Translations under genes and position numbers: made by a program
The notes under the pieces: generated by a model
Told to the model about the DNA's origin: nothing
Seen by the model: the letters and a program-made list of their open reading frames with translations, nothing else
Database searches by the model: none
Source: Ascoidea asiatica
Taxonomy: Eukaryota > Ascomycota > Saccharomycetes > Ascoideales > Ascoideaceae
Length of the DNA stretch: 64,000 nt
Direction: 5' to 3'
Assembly (NCBI GenBank): GCA_001600695.1
Contig: BCKQ01000002.1
Coordinates: 248,001-312,000 of the forward strand
Shown here: one piece after another, positions 53,526 through 63,440 of the stretch
Numbering within the stretch: position 1 is the stretch's first letter
Layout of the letters: each line of letters starts with the position of its first letter

Positions 53526-56126
53526 ATGTTAAAAATGTTTTCTTCGGCAGCGTCAAATCTGACTAAAATTTCGGATTCAAATACAATTACTCCAATATCA
53601 AGTCCAAAAAAGAGAGATTTAAATACAAACATATCATCAGGTTCAAATTATAATCAATTAAATGAATCTTTGAATTCTGTAGATTTATCAAGAACTGATT
53701 CAATACCTTCTACTTCTTTGAATTTAAGTTCTCCATTAAAATTCGTTTCTAATTCAAATAATTCAAATAATAATAGTAATTCAAATATTGTTAATATAAA
53801 AGTAATTGCAAGATTTAGACCTGAAAATGATCAAGAAAAAGAAGATAAAAATGATCCAATTGTATCTTTTCCAAATGAAACAAGTGTAGATTTTAAATCA
53901 TCAGATATTTCTTCAAGTTTTACTTTTGATAGAGTTTTTAAACCTGAATCAACTCAAGTTGAGATTTTTGATTATTCTATTAATCAAACTGTTGATGATT
54001 TATTTAAAGGTTATAATGGAACAATTTTAGCTTATGGTCAAACAGGTTCTGGTAAAACTTTCACAATGATGGGAAAAGATATTGATAATGATTTATCAAA
54101 AGGTTTAATTCCAAGAATAACTGAAAAAATTTTTGAATTTATTTCAAATTCTTCTTCTGATGTTGAATTTACTGTTGGTATATCTTATATGGAAATTTAT
54201 ATGGAACAAATTAGAGATTTACTTGTACCACAAACAAATCCATTAAGAAATTCTGCAAAATTATCAATTCATGAAGATAAAGAAAATGGTGTTTATGTTA
54301 AAGGTCTTAAAAAAATTTATGTAGCTTCAATTGAAGATGTTTATGATTTAATGAAAGATGGTAATGAATCAAGAGTTGTTAGATCAACAAATATGAATTT
54401 AGAATCTTCAAGATCTCATGCAATTTTTCAAATTGAGTTAACTCAAAAATTAATCACTGCTGGTGAAATTAAAAAAGGTACTTTAAGTTTTGTAGATTTA
54501 GCAGGTTCTGAAAAAATTGGTAAAACTGGTGCTTCTGGTCAAACTCTTGAAGAAGCTAAAAAAATTAATAGTTCTTTAAGTTCTTTAGGTAATGTTATAA
54601 ATGCTTTAACTGATGGAAAATCAACTCATATTCCATATAGAGATTCAAAATTAACAAGAATTTTACAAGAATCTTTAGGTGGTAATTCAAGAACAAGTTT
54701 AATAATAAATTGTTCACCTTCAAAAATTAATGATATGGAAACTTTATCAAGTTTAAGATTTGGTTTTAGAGCTAAAAATATTAAAAATAAAGCTCATATA
54801 AATACTGAATTATCTTCTGCAGAACTTAAAAAAAAAGTTTTAAAATTATCTCAAGATAATGAAATTAATAAAAAATATATTGATCTGTTAAAAAATGAAT
54901 TAGTTCTTTGGAGAACTGGTAAAGCACCAATACAATCTTCTTGGATACCTTTAAGTGGTGAAATAAATGAATTGAATGATTTAAAAGAAATAAATAATAA
55001 TGAAGAATCTAATTCAAGTAATAAAAATAAATTAGTAGAAAGTCTGAATTCACTTTTACAAAATGATTTAAATAAACTTAAAAATTTAAATATCAATAAT
55101 AATTCTAATAATATAAGTCTGGAAAATTCTATAAAATCTTTATCAACTTTTTCTATACCTGACAAAATAACTGATAATACAAATAATAATACATCAAATG
55201 AATATCTTGAAAATATGGTAAAAAGATTAAAATATAATTTAATGAAAGCAGAAAAAAATAATGAAGCTTTATTAGTGGATTTACAAGAAAGATGTCAAAG
55301 AGTTATTGATCTTGAAGTTGAATTAGATCAAATTAAAGATAAATATAAAAAAGAAGCTTCTTCAAAAAAAAAAATTCTTGCTTTAGAAAGAACTTTAGAT
55401 CAATTTTCAAGATCAATTTCAACTCTTGAACTTCAAAATGATATACTTAAAAGAGATATAACTAGTAGTAAAAAAGTGGCAGAAACTAGAAGTGTAAGAA
55501 TTAAAACTTTAGAAGCAATGGTACAAGAACAACAACTTAATGTTGAACAAAAATTAGGTTTTTTAAAAGATCAATTATCTACTATATCTCGTAGAAATTC
55601 TACAATAAGATCAAGACCAGTATCAGCAATTTTAAATAATGTAAGTATGGGACAAGTTGATGAATTATCTTCAATTATAAATGCAAATCAGAATATAAAT
55701 AAAAATGATAATTCAACAGTAAATTCCAATAATAGAAATTCAACATTTTCAATGTTTTCTGGTTTAACAGATTTTTCATCAGGTCAAGCATTAGAAACTA
55801 TTGAAGATGGTGATACTACACCAACAAGTGATATGATGCCATTTCATATATCTAAAAGAAATTCAAATAGATTTAGTATTCGATCATCTCAAACATTTTC
55901 ATCATTATCATCAGCACCAGTTGTTAATCCAAGATTTTCAATGAGTTCTTTAATGAATGGAAATAATAATAATAACAATAATAATAGTAATAATAATAAT
56001 AATCATTATCCAGGATCTCCTAAGAGAAAAGATATGAATGGAGGAAATGGAGGAAAAGTTGGATTAAATTTAAGAATTGTTAAACCTTTAAGAGGTGGAG
56101 ATGATAGTAAAATTGATTCTGAATAA
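53526..56126 (+). CDS. Conventional kinesin (kinesin-1) heavy chain
   Basis: The 866-residue motor protein has an N-terminal motor domain at about 90-430. It carries the P-loop GQTGSGKT at 171-178, NLESSRSHAIF (switch I) and DLAGSEK (switch II). The helix GGNSRTSLIINCSPS follows, then a neck with LRFGFRAKNIKNKA. The fungal kinesin-1 feature ELVLWRTG follows, then coiled coil and a Ser/Asn-rich tail with no cargo-binding domain that I recognise. Kinesin-1 moves toward microtubule plus ends, carrying vesicles. S. cerevisiae has only the highly diverged Smy1, so an intact motor here is notable. Two start Mets (53526, 53535) are possible. I compared it with the BimC, Kip3 and Kar3 types, and their signatures are lacking. 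Confidence 0.85.
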   Translation: MLKMFSSAASNLTKISDSNTITPISSPKKRDLNTNISSGSNYNQLNESLNSVDLSRTDSIPSTSLNLSSPLKFVSNSNNSNNNSNSNIVNIKVIARFRPENDQEKEDKNDPIVSFPNETSVDFKSSDISSSFTFDRVFKPESTQVEIFDYSINQTVDDLFKGYNGTILAYGQTGSGKTFTMMGKDIDNDLSKGLIPRITEKIFEFISNSSSDVEFTVGISYMEIYMEQIRDLLVPQTNPLRNSAKLSIHEDKENGVYVKGLKKIYVASIEDVYDLMKDGNESRVVRSTNMNLESSRSHAIFQIELTQKLITAGEIKKGTLSFVDLAGSEKIGKTGASGQTLEEAKKINSSLSSLGNVINALTDGKSTHIPYRDSKLTRILQESLGGNSRTSLIINCSPSKINDMETLSSLRFGFRAKNIKNKAHINTELSSAELKKKVLKLSQDNEINKKYIDLLKNELVLWRTGKAPIQSSWIPLSGEINELNDLKEINNNEESNSSNKNKLVESLNSLLQNDLNKLKNLNINNNSNNISLENSIKSLSTFSIPDKITDNTNNNTSNEYLENMVKRLKYNLMKAEKNNEALLVDLQERCQRVIDLEVELDQIKDKYKKEASSKKKILALERTLDQFSRSISTLELQNDILKRDITSSKKVAETRSVRIKTLEAMVQEQQLNVEQKLGFLKDQLSTISRRNSTIRSRPVSAILNNVSMGQVDELSSIINANQNINKNDNSTVNSNNRNSTFSMFSGLTDFSSGQALETIEDGDTTPTSDMMPFHISKRNSNRFSIRSSQTFSSLSSAPVVNPRFSMSSLMNGNNNNNNNNSNNNNNHYPGSPKRKDMNGGNGGKVGLNLRIVKPLRGGDDSKIDSE

Positions 56127-56416
56127 TATACGTATGTAAATTCAAAATAACAAAATATTAGGTTTTTCTCTTTTTTTTTTTTTTTTTTTTTATAAATTTT
56201 AGTCATTTTATTTATTCATTTACTTAGGACTTTTTTCGTGTTATATAATTTTTTATTAGTTGTATAGAATTTGCTATTTTTTTTATAATATTTTCAAAAG
56301 GTTTTTTAAATATAATTTTTTATAAGTAATAATTAATTAAATAGTGAGTGTAATATTATAATTTATAAGTTTATATGATTATTTAAAGATTTGTATTATG
56401 TATCAAATTAAACACA

Positions 56417-56417
<1 letters not shown>

Positions 56418-56512
<95 letters not shown>

Positions 56513-56612
56513 NNNNNNNNNNNNNNNNNNNNNNNNNNNNNNNNNNNNNNNNNNNNNNNNNNNNNNNNNNNNNNNNNNNNNNNNNNNNNNNNNNNNNNNN
56601 NNNNNNNNNNNN

Positions 56613-56652
<40 letters not shown>
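56418..56652. repeat. Poly-A tract interrupted by a 100-N assembly gap
   Basis: About 95 As run up to 56512, then exactly 100 Ns (56513-56612), then 40 As. The round N count means a gap of unknown true length. Frames read through it are artefacts. Confidence 0.95.
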
Positions 56653-56653
<1 letters not shown>

Positions 56654-56949
56654 AAGCATAAAAACGACGTTAGATATGAATAAAAATGAGAAGAAAATGA
56701 AAAAGTAAATAAACAAATAGAAATAAGAAAGTCAAAAGATTTAAATATAAAATTAGAATAAAACAGCGGAATAACAACAGTTTAATAACAAATAAAGAAT
56801 AATTTAAATCAATTTTAAAGAATTGTAAAATAAATAAAAAAAAGAATTGAAATTAAAAAAAAAGATGAGTTTATGAGTTGTGAATGATGATTGAAGATTG
56901 ATGGATAATATGTTGAGAATTGAGGATGAGTTGAGGATGTGAATTGAGG

Positions 56950-57010
56950 ATATGAATATGATGAATATGATGAATATGATGAATATGATGAGTATAATGA
57001 GTTTAATGAA
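56950..57010. repeat. GAATATGAT tandem array, 9-bp period
   Basis: About five to six imperfect copies lie just 3' of the SUR1/CSH1 stop. The right side degenerates to GAGTATAATGA and TTAATGA. Confidence 0.8.
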
Positions 57011-57041
57011 TATGATGAAATTAATGAAATCTAATGAAATA

Positions 57042-57346
57042 TTAAACTTCTTCTAAATGAGTTGGAAGTTGAGAATTATTATTTGATAAATTTTGATATA
57101 AATTTGAATCTTTTCTATTTCTATTTTTTTTCTTTAAAAAATTAGCTAAAGCAGCATGTTTTATTGGAACTATATCACTTAAAGATATACGACCTTTTAT
57201 GATTGCATTTGCAGAAGGAGTAACAAATACAGTTGAATCAACATCATCATCAAGATTAATGTTTTCATAAAATATTTCTTCATCTGAGTTATTATTATCT
57301 AAATTATTTGAATTATTTGAAGTATTATTATTATCATTTTGATTAA

Positions 57347-57377
<31 letters not shown>

Positions 57378-58388
57378 TAAGAAAGAATAATTAAATTTAT
57401 CTTCAAATTTATTAAACCATTTAAATTTTAATAAAAATTTAATTATGAAATTATTTTTTAAAAGATAATTATTTTTTTTTGATCTATTACGATTTGATAA
57501 AAAATTAGATAACCAAGAATAAAGTAAATATTCAAGATAAAAAATAATAAAAGCAATTAAAAACCCAAGTACAACACAAGTTGGAATATGATTACCTAAA
57601 CTTTTAATAAATTTAGCATCATCAAGATGCCAAGAAGAACCTTTTGAAATTGAGAAAAAAGAATAAGTATGTTTTTTATAATCAGAAGGTTGTAAAATTC
57701 TTACAACACCATTTTCAGGAACACCCCATCTTTTATATTGTTTCCAAATTACAGATAAAAATAAAGGACCAGTTGAATACATTATTGTTAAATATGGAAT
57801 TAAATAATTATGATCATATTTTTGTAAATTATCTAAAACTTTTAAGAAAAAAGGATGTTTTGGTACTGAACCCATAACATCATTACTTACACCAGTTGGA
57901 GTTGTTTTTCTTACAAAAGCAGGTACAGATAATAAAGGATCTAATCTTCTTATACAACCATCATCTAAATCTATATAAATACCACCAAAATGAGATAAAG
58001 CAAAATATCTTATTGAATCAGCTCTTTCAATTGGATATTTATAATTATCCCAAGTTTTTAAAAACCAAGGATATTGTTCATTAATAAATTCTCTTGCCAT
58101 TTCATCAGTCCATAAAATATATTGATAATCAGGATGTAAATCAATACAAGCTTGTTGACCTTGTTTCCAAATTTCAGGAATATTATTATTTTTATAAGTT
58201 TGATGAATAATTTTTGGTATTAATTCAATTTTTTTTGGAGAACCTTCAGGTGGATTTAAATCAACATCTAATAAAGCATCTTGAAAAGAATCATCATAAA
58301 TTAAAGTTAATAAATCTGCAACATTATATAATATTATTAATATGAGAGTTAAATGGATATAAATTATAATTTTAAATTCTTTTTTCAT
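57042..58388 (-). CDS. SUR1: Mannosyl-inositol phosphorylceramide synthase catalytic subunit
   Basis: This is a 448-residue Golgi-type glycosyltransferase (family GT32). An N-terminal membrane anchor (residues 5-28) is followed by the catalytic domain with IPKIIHQTYKNNNIPEIW, YILWTDEMAREFI, the DxD-type metal site IYIDLDDGC, and DVMGSVPKHPFF. A C-terminal membrane helix (VVLGFLIAFIIFYLEYLLY) and an Asn/Asp-rich cytosolic tail follow. S. cerevisiae Sur1 and Csh1 (about 380 residues) form the enzyme with Csg2 and transfer mannose to inositol phosphorylceramide. One copy is visible and could be either paralogue. The GGxYxDxDD motif is intact, so the enzyme should be active. Confidence 0.92.
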
Positions 58389-58806
58389 TATAAATTGAAT
58401 TATAAATTATATTTATTGTAAATTATATTGTATTATATTATATTGTATTATATTATATTATTGAAAGAAAGTTGATTAAGGAAAGGATAATAAAGAGAAC
58501 GAAGAAGAGAACGAAGAGAATGAAGAGATATTGGATTGATAATAAGTATTTAAGTAATTAAGTATTTAAATAGAAGAAGTAATGGAAGTTAAAGAATGAA
58601 ATATATTTAACAGTATTGAAGTATTGAAGTATTGAATTACGTGGAGTAGGTAGTTATATTTAGTAAATATTGTAATAAAAAAGGTAATAATAATGCGAGA
58701 AAAGAAAATAATTTTTTTTTTTTTTATGAATATTAATATTAATATGTTTTTAAGAGATTGTGATAATTCTTTGATATTCTAATGATATTTTATAATATTT
58801 TATACA

Positions 58807-58848
58807 AATATATATAAATATATATAAATATATATAAATATATATAAA
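58807..58848. repeat. AAATATATAT tandem repeat, 10-bp period
   Basis: About five near-perfect copies of a 10-bp TA-rich unit lie 420 bp upstream of the SUR1/CSH1 start. Confidence 0.85.
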
Positions 58849-59200
58849 AGAATTAAATCTTTTGGATAAATTTTAGTACTTTTTAATGGAATTTGAAGTT
58901 TTGTTGATGTTTTTTGGTGGTAATTCGTTGATGATTTTCATTATTTTCTTGATTTTCTTGGTTTTCTGGATTTTCTTGTTCTTGTTCTTGTTTTCGTCGT
59001 GGGTTTAAATCGTCTTTTAAAATATTCGTTCAAAAAGCAGTGCAGCAGCGAAATGGAAATGGAAATGGAAATGGAAATTAAAATGGAAATGGTGACAAAC
59101 CGCTAACCTTGTGCTAAAGTACTACTAAAATACTAAAATACTAAAATACTAAAGCATTAAAGCAAAGTAAACCTGGTGAGATCTGGCGAGATCTGGCTAT

Positions 59201-59239
59201 GCTCTGTTAGCAGTGCTCTGTTAGCAGTGCTCTGTTAGC
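59201..59239. repeat. GCTCTGTTAGCAGT direct repeat, 2.8 copies
   Basis: Two full 14-bp copies and one 11-bp copy lie head to tail in the GC island. Two GAGATCTGGC copies lie just before. Confidence 0.85.
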
Positions 59240-59981
59240 GTATCGGCAGGAGGCAGAGGAAGTTAACCTTAACACAAACACAACACAACAACAACACACA
59301 CACAGCGCCACTCCTCTGGCTCTGGGGCTGCTATGCTTTAACGAGGCTTATTCTCACACACAGGCCGCTTCCCGGAACGCCTCGTCCTTGAGCCGGCCTG
59401 GCTTCCGTGCCGGTGGTATGCCGTGTCACGTTCACATAAAAATCCCGTGACACTGATCCGCAGGGTGTCTGTTGGCAGTCCGGGCCAAGGAACCTGGCGC
59501 AGTTTCCGAGAGGTCATGTGTTCCGGTCATGTGCCCTTCTGTTTTGTTGGCCGTTTGAAATGGCATGTGAAACAGCAGCAGAAGTTGCAGGGTAACGCCA
59601 ACATACTCTCCTTCCACTATTACTACTGCTACTTCTACTGCTACTGCTACTGCTACTATTAACACTACAGCACTAAACGCAGTAATAGCCCAATAACCCG
59701 GTAACTCAATAAACTTGTTATTTCAACATAACAAATAATAAAATGCAATGCAATACAATACAAAATAAAATAAAATAAATAACGTTACTAAAGAAATACT
59801 GAATAAACAGTAAATAAATAATAAATGTATCACTGATTTAAGAATATATATTTAAAACTTTTTATATCCAATAATAAATCCATTATTATCTAATCAATCT
59901 GATATCATTTAGACATTATCTTCATACTAAATACTTATATCCATATCCATAATCATTATTATAATTATTATTATAATCATT

Positions 59982-61250
59982 ATGTCTACAAATATTGATT
60001 CTTCTTTATCAAATTCAGATTCTGCAACATTAATCTCAAATAATTATTCATCTTTATTATCCGAAAATTCATTTAATAATCTTAAAAATGATGATATTAA
60101 TCAATCAAATGATTCTTCTTTTTTAGAAACTGAAACTGAAACTGAAGATGATGATTATGAATACATCGATGATGAAGATGAAGATGACGATGATGATGAT
60201 CAAGAAGATGATACTGATGATAGTGATGATGATGATGATGATGATGACGATCAAGAATCTCAACTTTCTTTAAATTCTCAAAATTTAAAAGATTATAATC
60301 ATAATAATATTAAAAATCTTAAAAATATTGATAATAATACTTCTTTATCTTTATCTTCAACTTCAACTTCCTCATCCATAACAATAAATAACAATGATAA
60401 TAATGATAATAATAATAATAATAGTAATATTTTATCTAAAGATCAAAATTTAGATCTAACTCCTATAAATACAGTAAATAAAGTAAAACCTTCAGATTCA
60501 ATACATATAACAAAAAATGAAATAAAAAATTCAAAATTTTCAAATTTATATCTTTTTCTTAAAAAAAATGAATTTCCAAGAAAACTTTTACATGTCTCAA
60601 TAGGTTTTATAACTCTTTATTTATATACTAAAAATTTTGAAATTAATCAAATTTTACCATATTTAAAAATTTCTTGTTTAATAATTTTTATTTTTGATTT
60701 ACTTAGATTTAAATTTAAAAATTTAAATTTAATTTATTGTAAAATTTTTGGTTTTTTAATGAGAAAAAATGAAATTTTAAATTCTTTTAATGGTGTAATT
60801 TATTATTTATTAGGTTTAATTTTTGTTTTTCAATTTTTTAAAAAAGATATTTCAATAATTTCTTTATTATTATTATCTTGGTCTGATACTGCTGCTTCAA
60901 CTTTTGGTAGAACTTTTGGTTATTTAACTCCAAAATTACCTTTTAATAAAAATAAATCTTTTGCAGGTTCAATTGCTGCTCTTTTTTCTGGTTTTTTTTC
61001 AACTTATTTATTTTATGGTTTTATTATACCTTTAACAAATTCAAATTTTGATTCAAATTATTTAAATAAAAATATTATGTGGTCAAATGAAAAAAGTTAT
61101 TTATCTTTATTTTTTTTATCTTTATTATCAGGTTTAATTGCTTCAATATCTGAAGCAATTCAATTATTTAATTTAGATGATAATTTCACCATCCCAACTA
61201 TTTCAAGTATATTTTTATGGTCTATAATAAAATTATTTGAAAAAGTTTAA
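59982..61250 (+). CDS. DGK1: CTP-dependent diacylglycerol kinase
   Basis: The 422-residue ER/nuclear-envelope membrane protein has a long N-terminal region of about 190 residues, rich in Asp/Glu, Ser and Asn. A polytopic C-terminal cytidylyltransferase-fold domain follows. Its start is NEFPRKLLHVSIGFITLYLYT, followed by IYCKIFGFLMRKNE-like segments. The catalytic-type segment SWSDTAASTFGRTFG comes next, and then KSFAGSIAALFSGF. Dgk1 uses CTP to make phosphatidate from diacylglycerol and counters Pah1, the phosphatase activated by Nem1. S. cerevisiae Dgk1 has 290 residues, and the difference is the acidic extension. The ATG at 59982 is the first in frame. Confidence 0.92.
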   Translation: MSTNIDSSLSNSDSATLISNNYSSLLSENSFNNLKNDDINQSNDSSFLETETETEDDDYEYIDDEDEDDDDDDQEDDTDDSDDDDDDDDDQESQLSLNSQNLKDYNHNNIKNLKNIDNNTSLSLSSTSTSSSITINNNDNNDNNNNNSNILSKDQNLDLTPINTVNKVKPSDSIHITKNEIKNSKFSNLYLFLKKNEFPRKLLHVSIGFITLYLYTKNFEINQILPYLKISCLIIFIFDLLRFKFKNLNLIYCKIFGFLMRKNEILNSFNGVIYYLLGLIFVFQFFKKDISIISLLLLSWSDTAASTFGRTFGYLTPKLPFNKNKSFAGSIAALFSGFFSTYLFYGFIIPLTNSNFDSNYLNKNIMWSNEKSYLSLFFLSLLSGLIASISEAIQLFNLDDNFTIPTISSIFLWSIIKLFEKV

Positions 61251-61640
61251 ATTTTCTTTTTTCTCTTTTCTCTTTTCTCTTTTCTCTTTTCTCTTTTCTC
61301 TTTTCCTTCTTTCTTTCTTTCTTTCTGTACTCTTTTCTTTTCTTTCATTCTCTTGTTTAATATTAATATTGTTAATCTCACTTAATTCTTAATTCTATTT
61401 ACAATTTTTATTTACAATATTCTTCTAAAATGTTCCTTACAATATTATTTACAATTTTACTTACAATTTTACTTTTACTATTCGGTTTCTCATCTCATTT
61501 TCTTTTTTACAATATCATACACCTTTTATATATTATTTATATATACATTATTTTATATATATATACTGTATATATATATAACTTTAATTAAATAAACAAT
61601 TTCAATTTCATTTTTAATTTCATTTTACTTTATTCTGTAA
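61251..61640. other. Convergent intergenic region, DGK1 / AIR
   Basis: A (TTTTCTC)n pyrimidine array of about seven copies lies just after the DGK1 stop (61257-61310) and passes into TTTC repeats. A TATATA stretch follows at about 61550-61580. No GC island and no gene were seen. Confidence 0.7.
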
Positions 61641-62933
61641 TTAAATTCTACCACTTCTTGATGGATAAAGTTTTTCATTATAATTCTCATTCCTCTTCCG
61701 ACTTCCATCTCTATTACTATTGTTATTACTATTATTATTACTATTATTACCATTACTATTACCATTACCATTACTATTATTATTATATTTTAAATTATTA
61801 CCATTACCATTTCTTGGAAAATCAAAATTAAAGGAAGATGAAGACGGTATTGCTCCACTTCTTGAAGGTGTTGGAGGTTGTGACAGTAATGAAACTTTTA
61901 TAGGTTTACCTGTTCTACCTAATCTTCTACTATTAAAATTTCTTTTATTTATATTATCATTAATATCTTGTCCATAATCTAAATCTGGTGTATTATTATT
62001 TGAATTCCTAAATCGTGCCGCCAGTGGTTTATTTGGAAATGAACTTAATGGCCTGCTAGGAAATGAATTTAAAGGTTTATTTGGTATTGAACTTGATGGT
62101 TTATTTGGAGGTTCATATCTTTTAATTCTTTTATTTGAAAGATAATTGTTATTGTAACTACTATCATTATTACTATTACTATTATTATTATTATTATTAT
62201 TGAATTCATGATATTTTCTTTTTTTTGAATTATATTCAATATTATAATTTGAATTATCATTATAACTATCATTATATTTATCATTATAACTATCATTATA
62301 TTTATCATTATAACTATCATTATAATTATCTTCAACTTGAAATTTTTTAATATTATCCCAATATTGTTTTTTTAAATATAAAGGTAAATTATTACCTGTA
62401 AAAGCACTACCATCAAAATTACGTACAACTGAATTTCTACTCTCAGGACAATCATCACCATAATGACCTTTTTTAGCACAATTATAACAAAATATATTCA
62501 TATTTGATAAATTAATTTTTTTTATTGAATCTGAATTTAAAATATATGATCTCCATATTGTTGGACATCTATCTGTTATATGATAATGAGAATTACAATT
62601 ATTACAATAAATTCTTTTTGGTCTTTGTTTACAATCTTTTCTTATATGACCTAATTCTCCACATCCACTACAAACTGCAGTTGTTGGACATTGATGAAAA
62701 TAATGATCATTTAATTTTCCACAAAAATGACAATATACAACTTTACATTGTTTCATTTTATGACCTTCTTTATGACATATTAAACATAATGGACCTGAAG
62801 GTTGATTTGATGTATTATCACCAAAATATCTTCCTTGACCTCTTAATGCAATTAATTCATCAGGATTATCATTTACTTCATCCATAGACAAAGAAACAGT
62901 TACTTTTGAAGTTGGAAGTTTTGGTGATTCCAT
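61641..62933 (-). CDS. AIR2: Air1/Air2 zinc-knuckle subunit of TRAMP
   Basis: The 430-residue protein has five CCHC zinc knuckles at about residues 49-165. They begin CLICHKEGH, CHFCGKL, CSGCGELGH, CNNCNSHYH and CYNCAKKGH. The N-terminal RGQGRYFG motif precedes them. Between knuckles 4 and 5 the conserved CPTIWRSYIL is present, typical of the Air proteins. Air1/Air2 form the RNA-binding arm of the TRAMP poly(A) polymerase complex with Trf4/Trf5 and Mtr4, feeding RNAs to the nuclear exosome. The C-terminal half is low complexity, with a repeated DNDSYNDKY-type segment, Pro/Ser and Asn/Gly tracts. Air1 versus Air2 is not decidable. Confidence 0.9.
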   Translation of the reverse strand: MESPKLPTSKVTVSLSMDEVNDNPDELIALRGQGRYFGDNTSNQPSGPLCLICHKEGHKMKQCKVVYCHFCGKLNDHYFHQCPTTAVCSGCGELGHIRKDCKQRPKRIYCNNCNSHYHITDRCPTIWRSYILNSDSIKKINLSNMNIFCYNCAKKGHYGDDCPESRNSVVRNFDGSAFTGNNLPLYLKKQYWDNIKKFQVEDNYNDSYNDKYNDSYNDKYNDSYNDNSNYNIEYNSKKRKYHEFNNNNNNNSNSNNDSSYNNNYLSNKRIKRYEPPNKPSSSIPNKPLNSFPSRPLSSFPNKPLAARFRNSNNNTPDLDYGQDINDNINKRNFNSRRLGRTGKPIKVSLLSQPPTPSRSGAIPSSSSFNFDFPRNGNGNNLKYNNNSNGNGNSNGNNSNNNSNNNSNRDGSRKRNENYNEKLYPSRSGRI

Positions 62934-63440
62934 CTTGCTCTTTTTCCTATTATTTATTGACTTTGTAGGATAATATATACCTATTTAAGCTGTCGATGAA
63001 ATTAATTAAAAATTCCAAAATATAAAGAGTATTGAATAAATATTTGAATAAAAAAAACAATTGAAGTGTATTTATTATATGATAAGGTTAGTAAACTAAT
63101 TTTCTTTTTCTTTTTCTTTTCCTTTACCAAACATAAAATTGCAATATTATTTTGCCGTAACGCTACTCATGAACAATTTTATTTTCACTGAATAAATAAA
63201 TAAAAGAATAGTTTGTGAGTTCTCAAGAGTTAATGTTACCGCTTAGACGCCCTCAGATACGACCGGGCACCTAAGAGAGACACGTGCAACCTGCACTTCT
63301 TTAACCGGAAGTGGAGCTGCTCAATTTCTTGTTTTGGCGCCCATCTCTATGCTGTATTTATAATTAATTAATAAATTGTAAGAAAAGTGTTCTGATGAAA
63401 ATACGTTGATTTGATTATTTATTACTGGATTTCATTTTTT
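62934..63440 (-). promoter_or_regulatory. AIR upstream region with GC island
   Basis: This gap lies between the AIR start and the PCI-like gene's stop. A GC-richer island at about 63235-63345 contains CACGTG at 63281-63286 (ACACGTGC) and ACCGGAAGT. No gene is seen. Confidence 0.5.

Larger units (their letters stand above)
56127..57041. other. Convergent intergenic region containing the assembly gap
   Basis: The gap between kinesin and SUR1/CSH1 3' ends contains poly-T and poly-A tracts, the N gap (listed separately), and a 9-bp GAATATGAT-type array at about 56950-57010. Apart from these, no gene is visible. Sequence is missing here. Confidence 0.6.
58389..59981. promoter_or_regulatory. SUR1 / DGK1 divergent intergenic region with GC island and repeats
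   Basis: This 1.6-kb divergent gap has simple repeats near both promoters: AAATATATAT (58807-58848), GGAAAT (59051-59092) and GCTCTGTTAGCAGT (59201-59239). The GC island runs to about 59600 and includes TCACGTT and CCCGTGAC elements but no full CACGTG. ORFs around 59423-59665 on both strands are not supported. Confidence 0.55.

Noticed and set aside
56383-56716. ORFs made of poly-Lys or poly-Phe across the N gap
   Set aside because: They are an artefact of the poly-A/T tract and unknown bases.
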